NCBI RefSeq assembly: GCF_932526225.1
Contig: NC_064041.1
Location: 8,800,313-8,864,312, forward strand
Length of the DNA stretch: 64,000 bases
From: Nematostella vectensis
Taxonomy: Eukaryota; Cnidaria; Anthozoa; Actiniaria; Edwardsiidae
Reading direction: 5' to 3'
Of the stretch, positions 35,801-47,800 are shown one piece after another; position 1 is the first letter of the stretch, and each line of letters opens with the position of its first letter. The notes beneath the pieces were generated by a model. It searched no databases and had not been told where the DNA came from. It was given only the letters and a program-made list of their open reading frames with translations. The translations under genes were made by a program, and so were the position numbers.

Positions 35801-38800
35801 CTCCTACACACGTGGGTGTTACCTCCTACACACGTGGGTGTTACCTCCTACACACGTGGGTGTTACCTCCTACACACGTGGATGTTACCTCCTACACACG
35901 TGGGTGTTACCTCCTACACACGTGGGTGTTACCTCCTACACACGTGGGTGTTACCTCCTACACACGTGGATGTTACCTCCTACACACGTGGATGTTACCT
36001 CCTACACACGTGGGTGTTACCTCCTACACACGTGGGTGTTACCTCCTACACACGTGGGTGTTACCTCCTACACACGTGGGTGTTACCTCCTACACACGTG
36101 GGTGTTACCTCCTACACACGTGGGTGTTACCTCCTACACACGTGGGTGTTACCTCCTACACACGTGGGTGTTACCTCCTACACACGTGGGTGTTACCTCC
36201 TACACACGTGGGTGTTACCTCCTACACACGTGGATGTTACCTCTTACACACGTGGGTGTTACCTCCTACACACGTGGGTGTTACCTCCTACACACGTGGG
36301 TGTTACCTCCTACACACGTGGGTGTTACCTCCTACACACGTGGGTGTTACCTCCTACACACGTGGGTGTTACCTCCTACACACGTGGGTGTTCTTATTCC
36401 TTTTACACACAGATGCTGATACTTTAATTAACACGTGAATTTTAGTTCCTTTGCACATTGCTCATGGTACTATCACGTGAATGTTAGATCCCCTACCCGT
36501 GGATGTTGTCGCCTTTATGCGGAATGTTCTTACCTTTACACGTGGGCGTGGCCGCGTTCCACGTGCCGTTGATGCAGCGGATCGCCCCAGGCCCCTGCAG
36601 GTCATATCCTTCACGAGTGCACATGAACTGAACCACTCCCATGTTCTTGAAGCTGCTGTAACCGATTCTAGAGCCGTGCTGCGGAAACCCCGGATCTGGA
36701 CAAGTTGTTTGGTCTAAAAAGTGCCGCGCGCTATTAGCTTGGAATACGTGGATAAAGTAACGATGAAAGTTACAGAAAAATACAGCCTTGAAAGTGGCGG
36801 TGGGAAATCTATATAACGGACATCCTCGAGTGTATTTCATACAGTGGTATTAAAACAAGTGGCACAGAAACATAGTAAATAGCTGTGTGATACATGATGT
36901 AAAAAGTGACTCGTTAGCTTTATACTTTGATGCGCGCTACTTGGCTAACAAGATAAAGAAACTGTGTCAGAGAGTCGAATACGACTCTCCATTCTTACCT
37001 AAGCATTCAGGCTTGGGTGTGGTCCAATTGCCGTCCACACACTGCGCACTATCTCGGCCCTTCATAGTGAACCCGTCTTGACAAAAATAATACACGTGAC
37101 CGCCATGCCTCAAGTCGTCGCCACTGCGCATGCCTTGATCCGGGATACCGGGGTCGGAACATGAAGCTTCGGAACAAAAAGCACAGGCACGCTGAGACAA
37201 ACTTTATACAGTTTGTTTCTGTCCATATTTGGTATAATTTGTTTCTGCCCATACTTGGCATAATTTGTTTTTGTCCATATTTGGTATTGTCTATTTATAC
37301 CCATATTTGGTATAGCTTGTATATGCTCACTTGGCAAATCCTTTTAGATAGTATTATCCTTGGCGATACTGTGGCAACTTATGTAAATTTATGTCAATAG
37401 GGTAAATTAAAGTCCTTGTATTAGTGTATAGTGAAGAAGACTAAATAAGCTATACGAAGTTTTCTTGACATTTATACGATAACTAGGCATTCTGCGCATG
37501 CCACAGGGATCCCAATTGAGGGCTACTTCCGATACACATGCCAAAGGAAGGGGGAGAGGAGGTGTTCGAATGATAATATAAACAAAACTCAAAACGAATC
37601 CTCCGAGCTACAGTGTTGTGACAGTTACTTTACCTCGGCATTGTGGTGGTTGTGATGACCAAAGTCCAGCCTTGCACTTGATCAGTGAAGGACCGTCCAA
37701 TGAGAAGTTACGATCGCACGTGAAGGCAAGTGAGCCGCCATTACTGAAGTCGTTTCCGATTCGCTGACCATTCTCTGGTGTACCAGGATCCGAGCAACCA
37801 CCTAGTGATGCAACAATGCTGTTGTTACTTGAACAGCCTCTGTCAGTCGCTATTTTGTCATCCTAGCAAAGTACCAGGTGTGAAAAAGCACCATTTCCAT
37901 TGGCTGATTTTGTGAAGCCAATGCGACATTTTCTTATTGAATTCGGTAAAATAAAGCTTTAAAAATTTTTTTTTTTTAGATGATTATCTCGGGATTTTAC
38001 ACATTATGTGCCTTCAATTTTAAATGAAAACAATAACAAAGGTGTGGCTGACAAGTGCACTTTAAATCGCGATATGGAGTTTCAGAATACAGACAACCCC
38101 GAATGCAAATATTATTTCGAGTAAACAAAGACGGCCGAGAATTTACATTTGCTAATTGTAGTTTTATTGAAATCATGCACAAAGTATCGTTAAGAATAAT
38201 TTACCAAAATTAGCATAATAATCTTATCAAAATTACTCTTTTAGAGGAGGAAAGATAAAATAATTCAAGTTCAAATTTGGAAAATGTTGCCAGAGAAAAT
38301 GACAGAAATAGTTTAAGTTAGAGTTGAGGTTGAGTTGTCCGAATTTCTGGTTATCTGTGCTTCGGGCTATCCGAATCTGAATGGGATAGACCCAATAGGC
38401 TAGGTGTTGTTGCCACCCAATTCAGATCATGTGATGACTCCTTTGGGTGGATACAATTGCACAATTTTTCTTACTCGACCGAGTTCACAAAGGCTATATG
38501 AAATCTAACAAGGGGTCTGCCCTGAAGAAGTCTAACAAGAAATCTTACAAGAAATCTAACAAGGGGACTGCCCTGAAGAAGTCTTATTAAAGACGAAAAT
38601 TTGGCAGAGTCGAATTCCAGTTTTTGGTGTATTGAAATCTAACAAAAGTATCCACCCAAAGGAATCATGAATTGGTTGATAAAAAGCTGTAAATCCGTTA
38701 GCCGATTTGGACTATTCAAACTTGACTCAAGCTAACCAGGGAAGTGCAGTTCCTTGCACTTCCCTGAGCCAACGAGCTAATGGGGAATTCGAGTTATTCG

Positions 38801-41800
38801 AGTTCGAGCTAGCGAGAAATTTGAGGAGCTGTTACAAATTTGAATGCGCACATTTACACAGCGATATTATTTGAAACCCAGAAAATCTCAGGGCTTGATT
38901 TTTTTTTTATTGTGAGGGGTGGGATATAATCGTTTTTAGGAGGGGGAGGGGTGGGTATGCCTTCGCAGGCTTTTGCCGTATAGAAAGCTCTCGCGGGCAA
39001 ACCCACTTATAGATCTCACGAGGGTATTAGAAAAAATGCGCTATGCAAGGGGATTATTGTTTTTATTATTTAAAAAGAAAATAGGCAAAATGTGGATTTT
39101 CTATAGAATTTTTTTTTGCAAGCACAAAAATCGCAAAAAAAAGCGGGAGATTTGGTGCTCGACGCACCTTGAGACTCCCGCCTAATGTGGGAGAGTTGAC
39201 ATGTTATTTATATAGGAATGTATTACCTTTGCACTGGGGAGGATCCGGGATCCATTTTCCGTCTGAGCACGTGATCATGTCTGAACCAATCAGCGAATAG
39301 CCTAGGTCACAGCGAAAGAGCGTGGTTTCTCCATGACGTACCCGGAGTCTCTCTATAAGACCGTGACTGGGAACGCCGGGGTGTGGGCACCGCGCTGTGA
39401 ATCAATTCAGTTTCAGTTTCAGTTTAATATTTGTTTATCGAGGGTTACATATTTAACCAAATATACAGTTTTCTAACATATGGCCCTCGTTTAGTAAGCA
39501 CTGTCACTGGGGGTGGTCAATGCCAGAGGGTTTATTGCGTCCCCAGTGGTTCTTTTATGTCCCTTCGGTTCAGGTTAGTGTAGTGCAGCTTGAAGAGACG
39601 GGACCTCCGGTTTAGTGTCCTTATCCGAGAAGACTGGAAACACGGGAGAATAACTTCAACTCACCTGTGACACAAATTCGAATCAAGGCAGGAACCCGTA
39701 AAAATCCCCAGTTTGAGCCAGGATTCGAACCTGAGAGGCCGACACTAGGGAGGGACTTTGTCTTTTCATAGAAAGCAGATCAAGGATCGCGTAGATAAAC
39801 AATTAGCAATTGTTAATCTACGTCGGGCGGGGTTCTGGTAGATAAACAATTGGCAATTGTTAATCTACGTCGGGACTGGGGCCTTTCATAGAAACGAGAG
39901 GGACCCGCGCCGCGCCCCGCCGCGCCCCCAGCCCGTTTTCCATGGCCGGGCGGGGTCCGGGTAGAAAAGAAATTGGCAATTGCCAATCTACGTCGGGCGG
40001 GGTCCGGGTAGCGCGAAGCGCTGGGTCGGGCAGGGGCTTTCATAGAAATGGGGGTATTCCACGCCGCGCCCCGCCGTGCCCCCCAGCCCGTTCTCCGTAT
40101 GCCCAGCGCTTCGCGCGGCATGCCCAACGCCTGGGGTATACCGTTTGGGGGCCTCGTGGGAGAGGGGTCGCTTAAAGCGTTTGCTTTAAGGGCCTCGCTT
40201 TAAGGCGGTGGCTGCCCCTCTTGTGTGGTAACATGTGGGAACCTTGCAATTAGACCCCCGTCTGTCCTGTAGTATACCAAGCATTGGATAGGACCGCCAC
40301 CCTACGGAGCGCGGAATAACCGCCGCTAGCGTGGCGTTTAAACATGAGTTTTACTCGAACACCTCGCTCCCGAACTCTTCGCGAATTTCTCGCAGCCTCT
40401 TTTTCACCTTTTCGCGTGTCTCCAGGGACTTTCTCGGGGGCCCTTTCATGCTTTTTTTCTCACGCGATGCGAGGCCGTGTCGAGCTCTGATAGCGGCCTT
40501 GAGTGCGTAGTATCTCTCTTGTTCCCGAAGTATTAGCCGAAACTCTTCGTCTGAGATATGCCCGTCTTGCAGAGCCTTAGGGACCAGCTCGCTGATCGAG
40601 TTTTTTTTTACTCTCCGCTAAAACCATCGTGTCTTCGTGTTTAGCCACCTTGCTCGTAAGACCCCTAGAGACTATCCCTGCGCCTACGCTCACGACACCG
40701 ACCAGCCCAGTGACCTCTGCCAGCGGACCGCCGACCAGAACCCCTTTCCCACTCAAAGAGACCCCTACCCCGGCGCTGGAAAGCGCCCCTGCAGCGATGC
40801 CGGATGCCACAGACACAGCATGGATAACGGCAAAGACGCGCTTGAACTTTTTCCGCACCTGTCGATGATGCGTTATCTCGTTGTCTAGAACCGCCTGGGT
40901 GTCACATATTTTCTGGAGTCGGAAGCTTTGCACGTCGCCACCGCTGTGCATACTGGGAAGCAAGGGGTATATGGCACCACCGCTAACGTTGCTGTTTGCC
41001 ATGTTTGTTACGTCGGAGCTAGGTTAGCTCTAATACAAGGCGAACGGGCTTGCCCTCCACCCGTTTACCGTAGTTATCCCTTATCCATATTTGGATACTC
41101 GAGAAAAACTCAGAGGAAGTTGCTGCGACACAAACGGGGATGTCGGGTCCATAGACGACTTTCATGTGCGGTCTCCCGCGGGTTTCTTGGCAAGCGAGAA
41201 CGTTTAAAGGCTCGCCTAAGGAGAGGCATTGCGTGCGATCTACGATATAGCAGCAGATGTAGAGGGCCTCTATTTTCGGCAAAGCCACCTTAAGTGGGGG
41301 TCCCCCCAAGAGCAGTGCGAGGCCCCGCTCCCCCAACTGATTGTCTTTAGCCTCTAGGCCAAATAGTGCTCAAAGCTCGGCATTCAGGAACGCAACGCCA
41401 TTGGACGTAAACGCGATTTTCCCGGTGAGGGGGTCCAGCTTCGCGGTCAGAATCTTGCTTTCAGCGCGGTTGATCGTTTCCACGATGGACTCGGCCGTGT
41501 GGTGCCCGGCTGGCAGGGTAGCGATGGGCGGGAGGGCGGATATAGTCGTTATCTGATGCTACCGTTCGAGATTATACCAGCTGTTAAACAGCGAGCACTG
41601 CCGGAGCGCCACGAAGCGTGGGCGCCCTATCGGCCGCTCGAAGTAGAGCGTCTGTTCGCCTTTGGTGAGCACAGTATGTAGGACCACCATTGTATTGAAC
41701 ACAGCCCGCCTTCGTGTTTAATAGGACTGAGCATGGATTGGGAAGGCTGGCGGATGCTGAACGAGGAGGCGAAATGGGTGGAAGAGACGAAATAGGCGGC

Positions 41801-44800
41801 AACTGCGGCGGGAGCCTCTATAGCCGAAGATATCAAACACGCTATAGCCGAACAAATCAAACACGCAAAATCCGGTTTCCCTAGGTCTCTGACCCTCGGG
41901 CATAAGCTGCTCTGCGCCGTGCCCGCGACCCCCGTGGATAGCACGGCCTAAGACATCACCTCGCTACTCACGCAGCTAGAGATACACGTGGCTGAGAACA
42001 AATCATTCACGACTAGGGTCCGAGACATATTCAAAGAGACAGTAGTCACGCACAAGTCCGCCAAGGAGTCTCGCCGGTGGCTATCGGAGCCTTCCTATGG
42101 GTACTGGCCACAGCAACTCAACTTTGCGGTCTGGTGCGCAACCGCCGGATGCGGGGTGTCCCTAACCGACCCCGCTTTCGCCACGCTCCCCTCTGTCATC
42201 AGGGGATTTCTAAGGTTTCACGTCTACTTTACCACGCGGAGGATTCTCTACGAGCTCGGCGCCCCCCTGCCTGGCGACAGCCCGTTCACGCAAAAAGTTA
42301 GCCCCTACAAGAAAGCCGCTTTCGAGCGTCTATGTATAGAGTTCGGTTTGCCGCGCAAGCCGGACTTCCGATGGAAAGGCGGGCGGGACCACGGGCTAGG
42401 CGATGTGTTTGTGTTCTACCCGGGGGAGGGGTATCGCAACGTGCACGTGATCCGTGGCTACGACACGGCGGCGGACGAGTACCCGAGCCACCTCAATCTG
42501 TTTAGCGACGGAGGTGGGACGTATAATAGTGGGAAGCAGGTGGGTTTCATACGCAACGACGACCACGGGGGTGTGCAATATAGCTGGTTTGCGCCTTCCA
42601 AAGGTGAGGGGCTGACAAAAGCAGGGCTAGGAAGACTCGATCGCTTGGTCGAGGCGTTCGTCTACACAGTGCTTGGCGCGCAGGTAAACGTCCGTTCCTC
42701 TATCGCGGGGGCCGGTGGGCCGGCCATGGAGGCGCAGGCGGAGTTCACGAAGCTGCTTGAAGACGCGATCATAAAAAACGACATTGCTCAAAGCGTGCAA
42801 AGGTACCAACTTAGCCGTGCAGGAGGCCAAGGTGAGACTGAGTCTTGCGGTCGCACCAGGAGTGTGGCTTATGCCGAGCGATCTGGTGATAAACACGCAA
42901 AGCGTCGTGGGCTACAACAATAAACTGCAGAAATCCACAGACTCCATGTCGCTCGGCGCAAACGCGATCAACACCGAGACAAAGCCAGTCGGTGCTCTTA
43001 ACATGGCCGGTGGGCATCCTAGGGTGCAACACGTGACTGATCCGAGGATCGACCGCTAGGTGCGAAGCAAGGCCGTAGTGCACGCAGAGGGCGCGGCGCC
43101 TGCCCCCTCTTCACGTATGCGCAGCACGACATCGCCCGGACCGGGCGAAAAGAGTGACCACACCGCCCTCAAGGCGGGGTTGTCGGCACTCACGATGGCC
43201 GCGGCGTATTACTTGTTTCGATGATTGCTTTGCATTCGACGAACCAAGAACGCGGCTACGGCTAGAATGAGCAGCCACGCATTTTCGCCAAGGAATTTCA
43301 CCGCTTCTCCTGCAGTCTTAAACACGAAGTTCGCGATGCTGCCTACTAGCCCAGGGAGAAGCTCGCCTAGCTTTTTCCCGATAGCCTTAAGCCCGTTACC
43401 AACCCCTCTGGCCACGGAGGAGAGCGACTTGCCGAGCGACGTCGCAATGGCCGCGATCGCCGTCGCTACGGCCAACACGATAGCGGTGACGGTAAAGCCG
43501 TACTTTTTGAAGATGGCTTTGATGCGCTCTCTGAGCGGCTTTCGGTTCTCGAGCTCTCGGTTTTTGCGTTCTAGTTCGACGATCTCGGATAGCCTTTCTT
43601 CGATGCGCTCACGGGCCTCTTGGCGGAGACTCTCTGACGTGTTACGGTCGTCGATGGTCTCCCTGTCTGTGGTTACCACCCCTTGCAGCTCTTGGACTCG
43701 TTCTGTGTTCTTCTGGATGACCGCGTCTATCTATGCCACAGACCCCATCGCCAGCTTGAAGCCTTTCAGCTTTGCAACGTCCTGTCGAACGCCCCCGTTC
43801 TCATTGAACAGCTGTCTTGGTTTAGTCCAACCTCCTTTGTCGAGGTTACGATGCTGTATTAGCGTCTTCCCCCTCCGGTATGACTGGAACCGTATCAGAT
43901 TCTCGTTGAGGTCTGGTTATTTCGCCCTGAGGGAATGTCTAACAGTCCGCACCATAGTCACGTGACTTCGTACTACTAGGAATGTCAGTCAGCGATAAAC
44001 TTGACCCCCAACGAACACCCAGAACTCTTCTGGGGTTGAAAGCCGAGAGAACTGTTTACCGGGTCACTCTCAACCACTAGACGGCTTCCCCCGGCGATAC
44101 GCTATATGTGGCGGTCCCAAAGCTATCGGAAGGCGTCACGCTTGTGCCTGGCTCCTTGAGGGTCGGTTTCGATCTCTCCATCTCAGGCCAAGCAAATAAT
44201 ACCGTCGTGAACAACGTCGGCCGAAATCTCGTGAGCCGCCTGAAAATCACGTTTGCAGGAGAAACGCTCCAGGACACCAACCGCTACGATGTCTTCAAGA
44301 CGTATGAGGAGCTTTACCTGTCCAAGGTCGAGAGAGAGGACATACAGTCAGAAAACATGCGCAAGCTTCGCTCCAAGGCTGGCGATAAAGCGACTAGTAA
44401 CGCCAAGGAGAACGCCCTAAACGCCGCCCACGGGGCGAAGTACACCATCCCGCTAGACCATTCTCTGCTGACGGACCACGGCGTACTGTACCCAAGGGCG
44501 TTCTCCGAGGCGCTGCTCTTCGAGATCACGCTCGCAACGGTTGACCAGGTAGAAGTCGGAAGCGATGCTACGAAATTATCCTACGGCATCAAGAATCTAG
44601 AGCTGGAATACGAGAGCCTGAGGGACGACAACCTCGCCCGGTCTGCAGCCGTCGCCTACCAAAACGGCACAACGTTCTTCTACGAGCAAGTGAACCTCCA
44701 CACGACCTTCGTGATTAGCAAAGGGACGGACAGCATTATCAACGAGAGTGTCAACCTGCCACGAAGGTCTATGAGTGGTCTGTTGCTCCTCTTTGTGGAG

Positions 44801-47800
44801 CCATACACGGCAGAGGCTCGCGACTCTGAGAAGTTTGTGTGCCCCGACATCAAGAGCGTTCGCGTTACAATCGACGGCATGCCAAACAAGGTCTTCAGCC
44901 ACGGATTTCTGGAGGGAGGCGAAGAGGCGGTTCGTCAGTGGCAGCGGAGCGCCTAGTGTCAGCCCCGAGTCGTTCTATGGCGATAACAAGTTTGCTCTGT
45001 GGATCGACCTTCGATCGACGGACGACAGTGCTATCCATGGGGGTGGTCTCCGATTGGTCAACACCCGCGACGGTGTGCATCTCGAGATAAAAAGCACGGC
45101 AAGCGGCACGGGTACCTTAAACTGTCACGTGTTTGTGGTGGCCGACGCCCAAATGAACTTTATGAACGGACAGCTAGAGTCCATACAATACTGAGCACAG
45201 TAGTACGGTATGGACCCGAAAAACATCCCATTTAATGCTCTCATCGTGGGCCCGACGTCATGCGGGAAGACCCGATTCATAGTGGACCGGCTGCGCGGCC
45301 CTTTCCGGGGCAAGTTTGACTGCATCGTACTCGTGTGCCCTACCTTCGTCTACAACAAAACATACGAAGGCTTCGGCGAGGGCGACGATCGTCTGTTTGT
45401 CGTCACACCTGAGGCGGGTCAGATCGACATACTGCTGAGGTTTGTCTCCGCTGTCTTCGAAGGCACTAATAGGCTAATCATACTCGACGACTGTGCGGCC
45501 TCGAAAGACGTAAAGAGGCGCTCTGACCAGCTCGTCAACTTGGCGTTCAGCGCGCGCCACGTGGGTATTAGCGTGTGGGTGATCACGCAGCAGCTCACCA
45601 GCATCACGAAGCCGTTCCGTGAGAACATCGCGGCCTTGGTGGTCTTCTATACCCCGAGCAAGGCGGACATGAAAGCTATCCTGCATGACTACGGCGCGGA
45701 GCTCTCAGAAGAGAAGATGAAAGAGTACATAAAGGCCCTCAAGACGAAAAAGTTCTCGAAGTTAGAGTTTTGCTTGCGTCACCCTTATACCATCGCCCTA
45801 GTTGAACGGTAAGCGCAGTAAACCACCGCCCACGTATGCCCTAGGGCATAACGCATTGATCACACGTGTACCATGATGAGCGACGAATACTTTGAGAGTC
45901 TTCTTAAGGGGGTGCCGCCGGCCTCCCGGCCGTCGAGTCGTTGGACTGCTCGACGCAGCAAGCTACCGGAGGTAAATAAACTGAGATAGCAGACGCGAGG
46001 GAGAAACTCGCGATTCTCGTAGCCTCGGGGAAGTCGAGAGAAATGGTAGGCAAGGCCCTGACTCACGACGACGTCAAACGCATGAGCGCCGAGGAGGTGA
46101 GAAAGTACGAGAAGCGATACGAGACCGCTCTAGCCAGCCGGACTACAGACGCCCTGGCAGACAGCTTCCTGAAGCTTACGACCAAGCTAGTAGGCATGAC
46201 GCTGCCGATAGACAAGGTGGTCGATCTTCACAATGACCACGTGTCCGACTACATCATCAACAACGAGCTCCGCATATTGTACGGTCTCTACGCTGCGGTC
46301 GTTTGATGGCTTTAGCCGTTACACGTAGCACGTCATGTGAACACCAACGGCGCTGACACGCGGTGTCAACACGAGGTAGCAGTCGCGGACTCACCAGATG
46401 GCGAGTCTGCCATCCCAGAGTAGACATTTGAAAGCTTGCCACTTCTTCATCAACCAAACAGTTGCATCACAAATGGAGGAACCTCAAGGAAGTATTAGTG
46501 CTCAGCATCTCGCGGAAGCTGCGGAACAAACTGCTCATGAACCTGCACGTACGCCTTCGGCGTTGGCAGGTCCTTGAGCTCTGGCGTGGTGATCCAGCCC
46601 TCGTTTTGTTCCAAGTGCTGCCCTACCCTCCCGGAAGTGTAGGGGTGGCAGGCCTCAGAGAACTCCCACTCGGTCAGCTGAATGACCCCGGTTAGTTGAA
46701 GAACCACGCTCAGTGGCCGTCCCACAACATCCGTACCACATCAATGGCGTCCGAGGCGCCGCCGAAGACACTGTCCTCGCATCCTAGGTACGCCGCACGC
46801 ATGTCGATGTGCGCATGAGGCTGCGCCCCTAAGTTTTCCTTGCTATTCCACACTTTGGACTCAACCTGCGCCGCTTGCCAGACGTCCCTGTATTTAAGAG
46901 GCGTTGGCCTGATGTTCTCTCTTTGGATCCACTTCTTGAAACGATACCCTATTGCGCCGCCCATCGAGTGCGTAGCTTCGGTGTACTCTTGGTAGGCTGG
47001 GTGATCATCAGGCAGCCATTGAGGATCATGTCCTGTCTCGTCTGTAAACGCCCTGTCCATAGCCACTCTGTCCCGTCCCGATCGGTATAGCTTCCCCTCG
47101 TGCGTGACTATAACGCGCCCGCATAGCCAGATCCTCGTGCTTCTGGGGATCGCCCTGTTTATAAAGCGAATGAGCACCTCTCGCACTTTTGCCTCGCGCG
47201 GTTTTGTGGCGGCACTGGTTAGAGCCATCTCCTGACATAACGAACGAAGCCCCCCCCCTCAGCCTCGAAGTCTAGGCCGTGTACGCTCGTGATCGCAGGT
47301 GATTCAGTCGGAAGCTCCGCCCAGGCGTGGTTATTGTGTCAAGGGATAGTGACCCTCGCCTTACTCTTGTACTTCCCCGAGTCCCACATAACGTTGCCCA
47401 GGGCGTCCCCAGCTACTAGCTTTATCTCGATCTTCTTTTCCATCTCAAAGAGGTCTTCTTTGGTGCATTCCGTAGTAGCCAGCTTCTTGTCAAATCGCTC
47501 GAGGATCTTGCCTCGCGTCTTGGTTAGACCAAGGGAGCGTGAGGTACTGCGATTCCTCAAGAAGTCGGCAACATAGCTCACAACACAGTTAGCGAAGGCG
47601 TCACTCCCCTCTCGCTCAAACATTGGCCCAGGCTCCCCATTTTGCTCAGGTAAAGGGCGAAGCTCGTATCTCACGTAAATGAGGTACTCTCGCCCTTTCC
47701 CCCAAATACCCGCATCGATTGGTCTCCTCTTTTGACTAATGACCCACCAATCTTGTGCTCCGAGCGCCCTTCCTCCTCTGTGATTGGCGCCAATGGCTCT

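Noticed and set aside
35482-36438. Three overlapping plus frames of 305-318 codons
   Set aside because: The 22-bp satellite has no stop in any of three frames; no start context, no domain, and it sits in an intron of a minus-strand gene.
39722-39732. A tRNA gene on the minus strand
   Set aside because: Only the B box is present; there is no A box or cloverleaf. It fits a truncated SINE.
39813-40175. Open frames in the left terminal repeat
   Set aside because: GC-rich inverted-repeat sequence with no stop by composition; equivalent frames occur in the right repeat and show no protein features.
43225-43965. 246-codon plus-strand frame
   Set aside because: Antisense shadow of element gene 4, whose predicted coiled-coil and hydrophobic segments are coherent on the minus strand.
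46462-46695. Plus-strand frame in the element
   Set aside because: Overlaps the continuation of gene 8 on the other strand, with no recognisable domain.
46710-47228. Calling gene 8 a DNA polymerase B
   Set aside because: Only one weak motif resembles PolB; the two later catalytic motifs are absent.
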